In this document: in pieces, positions 34,790 to 41,726 of the stretch
How positions within the stretch are numbered: the first letter of the stretch is position 1
How the letters are laid out: the number at the start of each line of letters is the position of its first letter
IMG/VR virus record: IMGVR_UViG_3300042691_014091
Span: 1-63,549 of that record
Direction: 5' to 3' (one strand)
DNA length: 63,549 nt
Source: a virus
The notes under the pieces: generated by a model
Database searches by the model: none
What the model saw: only the letters and a program-made list of their open reading frames with translations
What the model was told of the DNA's origin: nothing
Made by a program: the position numbers and the translations under genes

Positions 34790-35649
34790 TATACTTCCAA
34801 TACTATGTTAGGGTTCCAACCTGTGTCTTCGCTGTAACCATCATTTTCATAACCACGTGGGTTACAAACAATTCTGGTTTCACCAATCATGTAATCAAAC
34901 GGATGATGAGTGTGACCATGTGTCCACAGTTTAATCTGTGGGTGATCCAAAATGAATTCACTCAAGTCACTGTGGTAACCACCATTCATCAAATTTTCGT
35001 GAGCATACGTTGGATGCACACTTTGAAAACTAGGACTGTGATGCCCAACCACTACACATTTCTTATTTCTATGCTCATGGACAATGTGCTCGATGTAGGC
35101 AAGAGTCTTGTCGTGACGAATAGCAACATCCAACGCACTCATAGCCGCATAGTTCCTAGCATCGTTCCGAATGATACGAAAGTCGTTCATCATACCTTCG
35201 ATGGCATGCATGGTAAGCGGATCACGCCGGTTCATGTTGGTCCACAGTGTTCCACCAACAAACACAACATCGTCGATAATCTTCATGTCCTGCTCTAACA
35301 TATACACGTTAGGGTATTTGGCACACTCCTCACGCATATAGTTGATACCAGCATAAAACTTGCCATTGTAGAACTCGTGATTACCCATGATGTAAATTAC
35401 ATGGGGGAACTGAAAACTGCAACGCTTGAAGAAATCTCTAAAACGCTGGGCTGTCATCTGCCTACGACCCAATCCAGTGCCGTTAGCAATAGCGGCCTGG
35501 TCCGCAGTATTAGCTGGCTCAGGGTGGTCGTGGAGATCCTGGGCAATACAAATATCACCACCTAGAATCAATACATCGGCACCTTCGTCATTGTTGATAT
35601 AACAATCCGAAAATTCCAAATGTAAATCACTGACCAACTTTATCTTCAT
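34789..35649 (-). CDS. Calcineurin-like metallophosphoesterase
   Basis: I start at MKIKLVSDLHLEF (35649), because the six residues before it are unlike the family. The 286-residue protein has all metal motifs: SDLHLEF (D, H), LGGDIC (GD), MGNHEFY (GNHE, about 110), VVGHHSPS (about 185) and HGHTHHPFD (GHTH, about 240). This fold hydrolyses phosphomono- or diesters with two metals; the target could be nucleotides or nucleic acid. The gene overlaps the upstream gene's stop by 23 bp. Such enzymes are common in T4-like aquatic phages. Confidence 0.92.
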   Translation of the reverse strand: MKIKLVSDLHLEFSDCYINNDEGADVLILGGDICIAQDLHDHPEPANTADQAAIANGTGLGRRQMTAQRFRDFFKRCSFQFPHVIYIMGNHEFYNGKFYAGINYMREECAKYPNVYMLEQDMKIIDDVVFVGGTLWTNMNRRDPLTMHAIEGMMNDFRIIRNDARNYAAMSALDVAIRHDKTLAYIEHIVHEHRNKKCVVVGHHSPSFQSVHPTYAHENLMNGGYHSDLSEFILDHPQIKLWTHGHTHHPFDYMIGETRIVCNPRGYENDGYSEDTGWNPNIVLEV

Positions 35650-36244
35650 CACTTTCTTCTTTCGCAAATGGCCAAGGTTTCCCTTTGCTCTCTAAAATAA
35701 ATTTTTGAGCATCTTCTTTAGTAAGACGTCCAGCTTCAATTTCTACTAAAGCATGACGCAAAGCTTCTTCAACAAGTTCGTTAAAAGTCATATCACGTTC
35801 GTGCGCTAGTTTCATGTATTGTAACAGTTCTTCATCCGAAAAGTCAACCGGAACTTGCACACGGGTATCATAGTCCTCACCTGCTCGAATAGCCAAGCAC
35901 TTTTGGATAAAGTCGTCTACTACATCCAAGTCCACATAGTCAACATCGTCCCAGGCTTCGTTCAAATTAACATTGCGAGCTTCTGCTTCTTTGCGATGCT
36001 TTTCTTGATTCTTTGGATTAATCATGCGATAAGCACGATCATTAGTATAATCGCATACGCTTACTTCGTAGACCTTTTGACTTTTAGTACTAAACACGAT
36101 GCTAAAACTGTATCCACCTACACCGTGGACACCATTCCAACTATCTAGTCGATAGCTGTTAGGACCAAAACATTGCCAGCCATAATCACCGCCTTCGGTA
36201 ATTTTATAGTCAACTAATTCCATCCATTCTTTCATAGTAATCAT
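35627..36244 (-). CDS. Conserved phage protein with a C-terminal ribbon-helix-helix-like segment
   Basis: The 205-residue protein's first half (TMKEWMELVDYKITEGGDY, then SYRLDSWNG and VYEVSVCDYTNDRAYRMI) looks like a conserved beta-rich domain I recall from T4-like phages. Residues about 130-165 (VQVPVDFSDEELLQYMKLA and FNELVEEALRHAL) look like a ribbon-helix-helix DNA-binding unit. It could be a small regulator, but that is inference. It starts at ATGA after a small membrane gene. Confidence 0.58.
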   Translation of the reverse strand: MITMKEWMELVDYKITEGGDYGWQCFGPNSYRLDSWNGVHGVGGYSFSIVFSTKSQKVYEVSVCDYTNDRAYRMINPKNQEKHRKEAEARNVNLNEAWDDVDYVDLDVVDDFIQKCLAIRAGEDYDTRVQVPVDFSDEELLQYMKLAHERDMTFNELVEEALRHALVEIEAGRLTKEDAQKFILESKGKPWPFAKEESDEDKVGQ

Positions 36245-36414
36245 TTGAACACCTTTGAATCAAAAATAATTGCTGAACCTAGCACAATAAAAAATACGCC
36301 GCTCATTATGTCTCCGAGAGCCACACTTGCAACTCCATTTAACACATTGATGCCGCCAATAGTATATCCAATCGTTATACGGTTACGACCAAACCATTCC
36401 ATAAATTTTTCCAT
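36241..36414 (-). CDS. Small membrane protein with two hydrophobic helices
   Basis: The 57-residue gene lies between 4-bp overlaps. It has a short amphipathic head (MEKFMEWFGRNR) and two hydrophobic stretches (ITIGYTIGGINVLNGVASVAL and IMSGVFFIVLGSAIIF), ending DSKVFK. It is probably an inner-membrane hairpin. The function is unknown. The reverse-strand frame across the same bases lacks a plausible ribosome site. Confidence 0.75.
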   Translation of the reverse strand: MEKFMEWFGRNRITIGYTIGGINVLNGVASVALGDIMSGVFFIVLGSAIIFDSKVFK

Positions 36415-37028
36415 TATTCTTCAAATCCTTCTTTAAGTAGTTTACGCTGTTCCCATTCTTCCATCTCTTTAGCACGTTTAATTTCACGTGCTTCTTCGCA
36501 AGGAGTACAATATGTATGTACCCATCCGCCTCCACGGCGTTCACCGACATTACCACACTCTTCGCAAGTAACACCACTCATACTTTCTGCCATACGTACC
36601 ATGCCATCAATAATATCATTACCGCCTGAGTAATAAAAACGTAGTGTACCAAACTTTTCTTTAACTTGGTCTAGTGTTACTTGTGGAATCGATTCTGGAA
36701 CTGGTCTAAAGTCTCCAGCAACAATTTCAGCAAGACGTTTTTCTTTGTGCTCGTCGTTAGGCAGTGCCTTCATAGTTTCTTCAAACAAATCAAAGTTACC
36801 TGCTTTGGCCTGCGCAGCCATTTCGTTATAATCCATTGCCCACTTTCGCTGTTTCTCTTTCCAATCAATGTGGTGTTGAATATTACCCATGAGTTGATCA
36901 AGGATATTAAACCAACCATCACCACATTCAAATCCCCAACACATACAAGTTTCCTGCATGTTCTTGTTGCGGTTAATCATCATCTTTGGATATTTCTCAC
37001 ACAACTGTGCGTCTAGTTCTTGTCTCAT
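36414..37028 (-). CDS. Conserved phage protein with a zinc-ribbon-like C-terminus
   Basis: The 204-residue protein has a helical first half with CMCWGFECGDGW (about 28-38). The second half has DQVKEKFGTLRFYYSGG and then CEECGNVGERRGGGW..YCTPC (about 155-178), a CxxC...CxxC zinc ribbon. 'KEKFGTLRFYY' followed by a zinc ribbon is a combination I recall from many aquatic phage hypotheticals. It may bind nucleic acid or a host protein. It overlaps the genes on both sides. Confidence 0.65.
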   Translation of the reverse strand: MRQELDAQLCEKYPKMMINRNKNMQETCMCWGFECGDGWFNILDQLMGNIQHHIDWKEKQRKWAMDYNEMAAQAKAGNFDLFEETMKALPNDEHKEKRLAEIVAGDFRPVPESIPQVTLDQVKEKFGTLRFYYSGGNDIIDGMVRMAESMSGVTCEECGNVGERRGGGWVHTYCTPCEEAREIKRAKEMEEWEQRKLLKEGFEE

Positions 37029-37279
37029 TTTATCTCATCCGATGTTTCAATAAAGTCGTTGATAATTAAATTCAATGCTTCAATCCTGCGTATGTTACCG
37101 CTTACGTCTTCAGGGTGCAACCAGTACCCGTCTGGATTATCTTCTGTCTTGGGATTCTTTTTCCATTCGGCTAATTCTTTTTTAAGATAGGAGCGATAGT
37201 CTTTTAAGTTAAGACTAGTAATGCGATCCGCAGTCTCACCATCAATCCATTGATACGGTTTATGTTTTGCCTTACTCAT
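37025..37279 (-). CDS. Small hypothetical protein
   Basis: The 84-residue soluble, charged, mainly helical protein has YQWIDGETADRITSLNLKDYRSYLKKELAEW, then a linker with NPDGYWLHPEDV and a helix RRIEALNLIINDFIE. No known motif is visible. It overlaps both neighbours by 4 bp, so it is almost certainly expressed in the operon from the promoter at 38578. Confidence 0.62.
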   Translation of the reverse strand: MSKAKHKPYQWIDGETADRITSLNLKDYRSYLKKELAEWKKNPKTEDNPDGYWLHPEDVSGNIRRIEALNLIINDFIETSDEIK

Positions 37280-37632
37280 TCTACAGTACCTTCTACTCGT
37301 TTGCCTTCTTTAAGTGTACGCATCAATTGTCGGTTGCGTTCCTTTTGCTCTGCGGTACCACGTTTGTCATCAGTACTGATACGCAACATCATATCGTAGT
37401 CACGTGCCCACTTAACACCAGCAAGCCAATCTTCTAGACGTTCTAGACTACCGACAAACAGTTCCGCATCACGGCTGTATATTGGCAGTGCTTCGTGGTC
37501 TTTTGGCACAAGACTTAGAGCACCATGATCTTCCGTCCAATCACTGTGCTTGCTCTTGCTAAACTTAAAGCCTAGCTCGTCAATCGCTTGCTCGACACGT
37601 TTGATTCTTTGAATTGTATTCCATCCACTCAT
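37276..37632 (-). CDS. Small hypothetical phage protein
   Basis: The start at ATG 37632 (MSGWNTIQRIKRVEQ) overlaps the upstream stop; an in-frame start 24 nt earlier would lie inside that gene. The 118-residue protein has ELGFKFSKSKHSDWTEDHGALSLVPKDHEALPIYSRDAELF followed by SLERLEDWLAGVKWARDYDMML, and a basic charged tail. It is a recurrent type among T4-like marine phages from memory. No enzyme motif is seen. Confidence 0.62.
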   Translation of the reverse strand: MSGWNTIQRIKRVEQAIDELGFKFSKSKHSDWTEDHGALSLVPKDHEALPIYSRDAELFVGSLERLEDWLAGVKWARDYDMMLRISTDDKRGTAEQKERNRQLMRTLKEGKRVEGTVE

Positions 37633-37850
37633 AGTACTTTCCCCAATCCTAGCCAAATAAGTTGATCCAATTCTATTTGATAATCTTGTCCAAGCCTGCG
37701 CTTTTCGTAGATAGCATTTAGCACATCTTTACCATCGCCATAGTCCAATACTCCTGAACCACGTGACTCTAATTCTTCGATTAGATCGTCGGTATCAAAA
37801 TCGCTCAAGTCGACGTCTACTTCAACTTCTGTGTAGATTGTCTTATACAT
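37629..37850 (-). CDS. Small acidic phage protein
   Basis: The 73-residue, strongly acidic protein has YTEVEVDVDLSDFDTDDLIEELESRG in the first half, then KDVLNAIYEKRRLGQDYQIELDQLIWLGLG. Its acidic, DNA-mimic-like first half is notable, but similar acidic proteins occur widely in phages without known function. It is coupled to the upstream gene (TAATG) and downstream gene (ATGA). Confidence 0.65.
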   Translation of the reverse strand: MYKTIYTEVEVDVDLSDFDTDDLIEELESRGSGVLDYGDGKDVLNAIYEKRRLGQDYQIELDQLIWLGLGKVL

Positions 37851-38542
37851 TATTGTGCCGCCTTTACATAGTGTAATCTAGTAACATCATTTTGATGTTT
37901 CCAATGCTTATTGCAATCTTTAACTTTGGCTTTGACTAATACGCAAGGCCCTAGCTTAAGATCCGTTTTACTCATCCAAGATACCATCTTACTGTTGATT
38001 ATAGCATCTATATTGTAGCCTTCAAAGTTTTTTGACTTAATTGATGAAATAATTTCTGCGTCCAAATCCTTAATGGTACTACCAATTTCTGCCAACGGTC
38101 CTTCTTCGACTTGTTGAGCCGCACGTTTAACTTTGGTTTGTGCAACATCTCTAACATGAACGCTTGGTAGGCAGGCTACATACCCAAATTGATTTTGTTT
38201 AACTGTATCACTACTAAGAATACTGTTGATGTTGGTTTGAAAATCATTCTCGCCTTCAATAGCACTAAACATAAATTTTCGAAAATGTTTTTTGATCTCT
38301 TCTGCTTGTGCTGTATCTTCAGGTAGTACCTTAAGTGGCATAGGAGCATCTTTAGGATCGGCAGTCCAAATGGTAGGATCTAATGTACACAACATCAAAA
38401 TTTTGTTCATTTGTTTTGAGTACATATACACACCATCGGTTGTATATATTGCTTCGGCTTCTTTGAGGTAAGCACCGTTTACTCGTTGGGCCGCACAGGC
38501 CAGCTCTAATACTTGTTGGGTAGGGAACTCTTTGTTAGCCAT
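37850..38542 (-). CDS. Conserved phage protein, first gene of the long operon
   Basis: The 230-residue soluble protein starts MANKEFPTQQVLELACAAQRVNGAYLKE and has a middle part with MYSKQMNKILMLCTLD and a C-terminal VSWMSKTDLKLGPCVLVKAKVKDCNKHW. The function is not recognised. It follows a sigma70 promoter by about 30 nt and heads a chain of about twelve overlapping genes down to 32591, so it is expected to be expressed early. Confidence 0.62.
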   Translation of the reverse strand: MANKEFPTQQVLELACAAQRVNGAYLKEAEAIYTTDGVYMYSKQMNKILMLCTLDPTIWTADPKDAPMPLKVLPEDTAQAEEIKKHFRKFMFSAIEGENDFQTNINSILSSDTVKQNQFGYVACLPSVHVRDVAQTKVKRAAQQVEEGPLAEIGSTIKDLDAEIISSIKSKNFEGYNIDAIINSKMVSWMSKTDLKLGPCVLVKAKVKDCNKHWKHQNDVTRLHYVKAAQ

Positions 38543-38577
38543 TTCGCTCGCTCTGTGTGTGAGTTAATATACTTTGT

Positions 38578-38606
38578 ATTTTACATGAAAATGAAGTCCG
38601 TGTCAA
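38578..38606 (-). promoter_or_regulatory. Sigma70 promoter for the long minus-strand operon
   Basis: TTGACA, 17 bp and TAAAAT lie on the minus strand. The -35 and -10 lie across the 3' end of the upstream metallopeptidase gene. The predicted start is near 38571. Confidence 0.85.
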
Positions 38607-39255
38607 TCTTTTTCAATCGGACATAAACTTTTTTGGCAAGTTTTCTTAATAATGGACTTACGGGCGTTTCAAAATGGCTCACGTATGCATTGAGATTTGG
38701 ACTAGCAAATTCTTTGTTAACTTTAAATCTTGCCAAAGTAGTAAATTTTGGCATGTATCGTAATGCTCTAAATTTGCCAACTGTTCGGCAAAGCTCGATA
38801 GTAATGCTTAACGCATAAGCATCCAGCTCATCGGGATCTTTTAAGTATTCGTGGAATTCATGTTCGGCATCGGCCCGTATATGAAATTCTTTATAACCAC
38901 GTTTTCGACTTTGTCGCTGATGTTTGAATTCGTGTATTGTGGCATCGAATACTTGAATAAGCAAATCTGTTATTTGTCGACGGCTCCAGATAACATCTTT
39001 ATCAAAATTGTGATATATTATTATTTCAATTGGGGTTTCTCTATTTTTGTCATCTTCAGGATCGTAATATGCGTTAACATAAAATTCCTCTGTGTCGAGA
39101 AACTTTTTTGATTGTGATTTTATTTTTACATCTAATCCCGCACGTTTAAATTCACGGCGTAGTTCAACCAACAACTTTGGAAAACTAGTGTCTTGTTTAG
39201 TTTTATGTCTAACATGTGTACAAATTAAACAAACAGTTTCCATTATTGAGTTCAT
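38581..39255 (-). CDS. Putative zinc metallopeptidase (HExxH), paralogue of 28743-29471
   Basis: I use the ATG at 39255 (MNSIMETV), 2 nt after the IF-1 stop; the longer frame begins at a GTG overlapping that stop. The 224-residue protein has TIHEFKHQRQSRKRG (HExxH, about 114) and then KDPDELDAYALSI (about 140), the same pair of motifs as the protein at 28743. There is no signal peptide. It is third in an operon of AbrB-like protein, IF-1 and this protein. The substrate is unknown; a cytoplasmic host target or virion maturation are both possible. Confidence 0.68.
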   Translation of the reverse strand: MNSIMETVCLICTHVRHKTKQDTSFPKLLVELRREFKRAGLDVKIKSQSKKFLDTEEFYVNAYYDPEDDKNRETPIEIIIYHNFDKDVIWSRRQITDLLIQVFDATIHEFKHQRQSRKRGYKEFHIRADAEHEFHEYLKDPDELDAYALSITIELCRTVGKFRALRYMPKFTTLARFKVNKEFASPNLNAYVSHFETPVSPLLRKLAKKVYVRLKKIDTDFIFM

Positions 39256-39257
39256 TG

Positions 39258-39476
39258 TCACAACCTATATGTTACTCTACCTTTTGACAAATCGTATGGG
39301 CTAACTTCAATTTTAACATTGTCGCCTAATATGATTCTAATCTTGTGTTGTTTTAATTTCCCACCCATGTAACACAGTAGCGTATTAGGCATATTATCTA
39401 CCTTAACTCTAAACATGTTTCCAGGTAACACTTCTTCAACAGACCCTACTAATTCGATGATATCGTCTTTAGCCAT
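39258..39476 (-). CDS. infA: Translation initiation factor IF-1
   Basis: The 72-residue protein is the exact length of bacterial IF-1. Family features run end to end: MAKDDIIELVGSVEEVLPGNMFRV, then a GKL segment and KIRIILGDNVKIEVSPYDLSKGRVTYR. The DLSKGR...R ending is diagnostic of this OB-fold factor. IF-1 binds the 30S A site with IF-2 and IF-3 and tunes start-codon selection. A phage copy could bias initiation towards phage mRNAs, which is interesting next to the leaderless-type starts here. The start forms TAATG with the AbrB-like gene. Confidence 0.93.
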   Translation of the reverse strand: MAKDDIIELVGSVEEVLPGNMFRVKVDNMPNTLLCYMGGKLKQHKIRIILGDNVKIEVSPYDLSKGRVTYRL

Positions 39477-39655
39477 TATACCTTATTAACGATAATTTTA
39501 CCGTCTTCTATTTTAATATCCAAGGTATCTCCTTCTTTCCAGCCAGTAAGTGCTAACACTTCGTCTGGGAATTTCATCATGACATTATCAGGATCACCTG
39601 GGATTTCCTGAAATATATCTTCAGCTGTAAAAACGAATTTTTCTTTATCTTCCAT
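39476..39655 (-). CDS. AbrB/MazE-like small DNA-binding protein
   Basis: The 59-residue protein starts at the second of two ATGs (39655), which lies 4 nt from a TAAATA box. The C-terminal half (MMKFPDEVLALTGWKEGDTLDIKIEDGKIIVNKV, read in two parts) is the swapped-hairpin AbrB fold: 'P..v....gw..GD.l.i...dg.i.v'. AbrB-like proteins are antitoxins or transcription regulators. No toxin gene is adjacent, so a phage regulator, perhaps of its own promoter, seems more likely. It is co-transcribed with IF-1. Confidence 0.75.
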   Translation of the reverse strand: MEDKEKFVFTAEDIFQEIPGDPDNVMMKFPDEVLALTGWKEGDTLDIKIEDGKIIVNKV

Positions 39656-39659
39656 CATA

Positions 39660-39665
39660 TATTTA
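39660..39665 (-). promoter_or_regulatory. TAAATA box 4 nt before the AbrB-like start codon
   Basis: The minus strand reads TAAATA, TATG, ATG. No Shine-Dalgarno sequence is present. The double ATG after TAAATA mirrors the arrangement at 16613-16625. Confidence 0.48.
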
Positions 39666-39676
39666 CTTTAAAGTTC

Positions 39677-40222
39677 TTAATCTTCGTAAGGAATAGGTCG
39701 CCATCCTAAACGGTTTAAGTCTAATTCAATTTCCTCAGTAACAACACCTTCAGGCACGTAGTTTCGACCATCGGCAGTATCTGGTATGGCTCCAGTTAAG
39801 CCGTTGCCCAATTCTTCATTGCCAATGCCACTACAGTACCAATCAATATAGTCGCCTTGTTCACGCATGTCGGCAATTATGCCGCCTGCATGCCTCCAAC
39901 TGCAACCCCAATTTTCTTCTTTCATTTCAGGCAAAAAATCTCGCTTACGCCATTCCATATTACACATGGCTGCATATAAGTTTTGAGCATAGTTGTCCGA
40001 TTGTTTAACTTTGTCGCAAAGCTCTTTACTACTACGGAGATCGTACTCCATATTGTTCTTTTGCCATTTTGGATCGTGGATCTTGTTAGCTTCGTCGATC
40101 TTAATCTGATCCCACATGTCAATGTATGCTTGGTTAGGCTCTTCGCCTTTTTCTTCTGCCCGTGCAATTGCTCCTTCTTTTTGGAAGGTGTGTCGTTCAG
40201 GGCTCGATGCTACTTTTTTCAT
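39677..40222 (-). CDS. Conserved phage hypothetical protein
   Basis: The 181-residue soluble protein has NNMEYDLRSSKELCDKVKQSDNYAQNLYAAMCNMEW and then WGCSWRHAGGIIADM and GDYIDWYCSGIGNEE. This aromatic-rich pattern recurs in T4-like marine phages, as far as I recall, without a known function. It forms a TAATG junction with the secreted HExxH protein gene upstream, which is co-oriented. Confidence 0.65.
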   Translation of the reverse strand: MKKVASSPERHTFQKEGAIARAEEKGEEPNQAYIDMWDQIKIDEANKIHDPKWQKNNMEYDLRSSKELCDKVKQSDNYAQNLYAAMCNMEWRKRDFLPEMKEENWGCSWRHAGGIIADMREQGDYIDWYCSGIGNEELGNGLTGAIPDTADGRNYVPEGVVTEEIELDLNRLGWRPIPYED

Positions 40223-40536
40223 TAATGATATGCGCCTCTAAAACAATGTAAAACTTCGTGTCCTAGATTATGAATACTAGCCATTTTAGGTGTCATAATA
40301 ATACATTCTTTACCCTGCCAAAAAGAACAGGCTTGAACGTTAAAACGGAAAACTCCGCCGCCACGCTTTTTGTTTTCTGCATTACAAGCGGCATCGATAT
40401 CTTTAACAACTACCCAACGTAATTTAACATCCATGACTTCGTTTTTAGTAGCGTCGAATTTTGATTCAGGATCTTGCCAGTTCCATGCCCACGCTGTATT
40501 TGAAACAAGTAGCAATACTAAAAGTGCCTTTTTCAT
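40222..40536 (-). CDS. Secreted protein with C-terminal HExxH motif
   Basis: The 104-residue protein has a cleavable signal peptide (KKALLVLLLVSNTAWA). The mature part has a pair of cysteines and ends with NLGHEVLHCFRGAYH, containing HExxH near residue 93 and a further His at the end that could be the third zinc ligand. It is very small for a peptidase, so it may be a zinc-binding periplasmic protein. A GAGAGG ribosome site lies upstream. The gene begins 24 bp after the CCA end of the tRNA-like RNA and may share its promoter. Confidence 0.62.
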   Translation of the reverse strand: MKKALLVLLLVSNTAWAWNWQDPESKFDATKNEVMDVKLRWVVVKDIDAACNAENKKRGGGVFRFNVQACSFWQGKECIIMTPKMASIHNLGHEVLHCFRGAYH

Positions 40537-40560
40537 TTCTGCCTCTCTGTGTGTTAAAAA

Positions 40561-40678
40561 TGGTGTAGACGGTAGGATTCGAACCTACAAAGTCACCCTA
40601 AGGGTTAGACCCTAGCCCTCCGCCGGCAGTTTGTTACATGCCATTGGAGGAGGTATACCAAGTTCCACTCACGTCTAC
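40561..40678 (-). tRNA. tRNA-like RNA, 118 nt, isotype unassigned
   Basis: On the minus strand the 5' GTAGACG pairs perfectly with 3' CGTCTAC, followed by discriminator A and encoded CCA (40563-40561). The T arm is canonical (stem GTAGG/CCTAC, loop TTCGAAT). Between them lie 83 nt, far more than a normal tRNA. They contain a CCTCC/GGAGG stem enclosing TGGCA/TGCCG (loop with TGTAA), and a second hairpin CTAGGGT/ACCCTTAG with CTA at the tip. An anticodon cannot be assigned: GTA or CTA are candidates. The sigma70 promoter at 40685 would start transcription at the first acceptor base. Confidence 0.6.
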
Positions 40679-40684
40679 ATTGTA

Positions 40685-40713
40685 AGTATATATTCGTTTA
40701 TGGGTAAAGTCAA
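40685..40713 (-). promoter_or_regulatory. Sigma70 promoter of the tRNA-like gene
   Basis: TTGACT, 17 bp and TATACT lie on the minus strand. Six nt separate the -10 from G40678, the first base of the acceptor stem, which is a canonical distance for the transcription start. Confidence 0.86.
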
Positions 40714-40742
40714 GTTATTTTGGTACCCTTCATAACATAAGT

Positions 40743-40748
40743 TAAATA
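40743..40748 (+). promoter_or_regulatory. TAAATA box before the first gene of the radical SAM cluster
   Basis: GTTAAATA lies 6 nt before the ATG at 40755, with no Shine-Dalgarno sequence. This is the likely start of the plus-strand block 40755-47552. Confidence 0.5.
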
Positions 40749-40754
40749 TGTCTA

Positions 40755-41726
40755 ATGAACTTTAACCAAATACCATTTGATCAAATTATTAAGTTTGGAC
40801 AGCGCACGATGTTAGATCGTCCATTATTTTCTACTAGTTGGATTTTGGGACGTTTTTGTAATTATAACTGTAGTTACTGTTGGCCCTATGCCCGCAGTGA
40901 TAAATTGGATCACCAACCGTTTGAAGTGTATAAAGCCACTGTAGATGAGATTAAGCGTCAAGCACGAGCTAATGGGTTTAACCAGTTCCATTGGTCGTTC
41001 AGCGGCGGTGAGCCAACTGCTTATAAACAGTTGAATGATCTTGTTAAACATTTGGACGAAAAGGAATCAACGTACCAAAGTATACACATGACTACTAATT
41101 TAAGTCCTGGTAGTAAATGGTGGAACACTTGGTGTAAGAATACAGACTTGTTACAACGCAGAAGTATTACAGCCAGCTTTCATGACGAATTTGCTAAAGA
41201 ACAAGAGTTTGGTGACAAGTGCTTACAGTTGCAGTATGAACTAGTACACGTTACTATTAATCAAGTAATGGTGCCAGAAAAGTTTTACGAATTGTATGAA
41301 CGTATGGAACGCTTTCACAAGCGCGGTATTAATGTAACACTCAAGCCGCAAAGTAATCCGCAGGCGAGTGCGGTTGTAGATGGCTATACCGAAGATATGA
41401 TACAGAAGATGCGTGAAGGATTCCCTCAACGTGCCAATGGAGAAGATGTTTATCAGATAGCATTATACGAAGCAGATGGTAGAGAACACTTGTTTGATCA
41501 AGCAGAAAGATTTAATGCATTTGGATTTAATAAGTTTACCAATTGGACTTGTAATAGTGGTTATCAAAGTGTTATAATAAGAGGAACTGAAGTCAAACGA
41601 AGTTATAGTTGCCACGATGAACCGTTAGGTACTATAGATAACTTCGAACTATTTAAAGAGGCTAGACGCTGTGTAACACCAAGTTGTGTAAGTTCGGCTG
41701 ATAGTAAAATACCAAAATGCAAATAG
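40755..41726 (+). CDS. Radical SAM protein with C-terminal auxiliary cysteines
   Basis: The 323-residue protein has the cluster motif GRFCNYNCSYCWP (about residue 33) and FSGGEPTAY (about 84). C-terminal cysteines (WTCNSGYQ, SYSCHDEP, RRCVTPSC, PKCK) suggest an auxiliary Fe-S cluster of the SPASM type. It shares the layout 'W..G..CNYxCxYC' and GGEPT with the proteins at 48543 and 49612, so the three are paralogues. It is first in the plus-strand block and its stop overlaps the methyltransferase start. The substrate is unknown; many SPASM proteins act on peptides. Confidence 0.92.
   Translation: MNFNQIPFDQIIKFGQRTMLDRPLFSTSWILGRFCNYNCSYCWPYARSDKLDHQPFEVYKATVDEIKRQARANGFNQFHWSFSGGEPTAYKQLNDLVKHLDEKESTYQSIHMTTNLSPGSKWWNTWCKNTDLLQRRSITASFHDEFAKEQEFGDKCLQLQYELVHVTINQVMVPEKFYELYERMERFHKRGINVTLKPQSNPQASAVVDGYTEDMIQKMREGFPQRANGEDVYQIALYEADGREHLFDQAERFNAFGFNKFTNWTCNSGYQSVIIRGTEVKRSYSCHDEPLGTIDNFELFKEARRCVTPSCVSSADSKIPKCK

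Noticed and set aside
39476-39655. Toxin-antitoxin pair with the AbrB-like protein as antitoxin
   Set aside because: The next gene is IF-1 and the one after a putative metallopeptidase; no PemK, RelE or VapC-like toxin is adjacent.
40561-40678. Amber-suppressor tRNA (CTA in a hairpin tip)
   Set aside because: The hairpin needs a bulge and the D-arm region would be far too long. TAG is used as an ordinary stop at the ends of genes such as 40755-41726, 42303-43280 and 59344-60519, so there is no sign of recoding.
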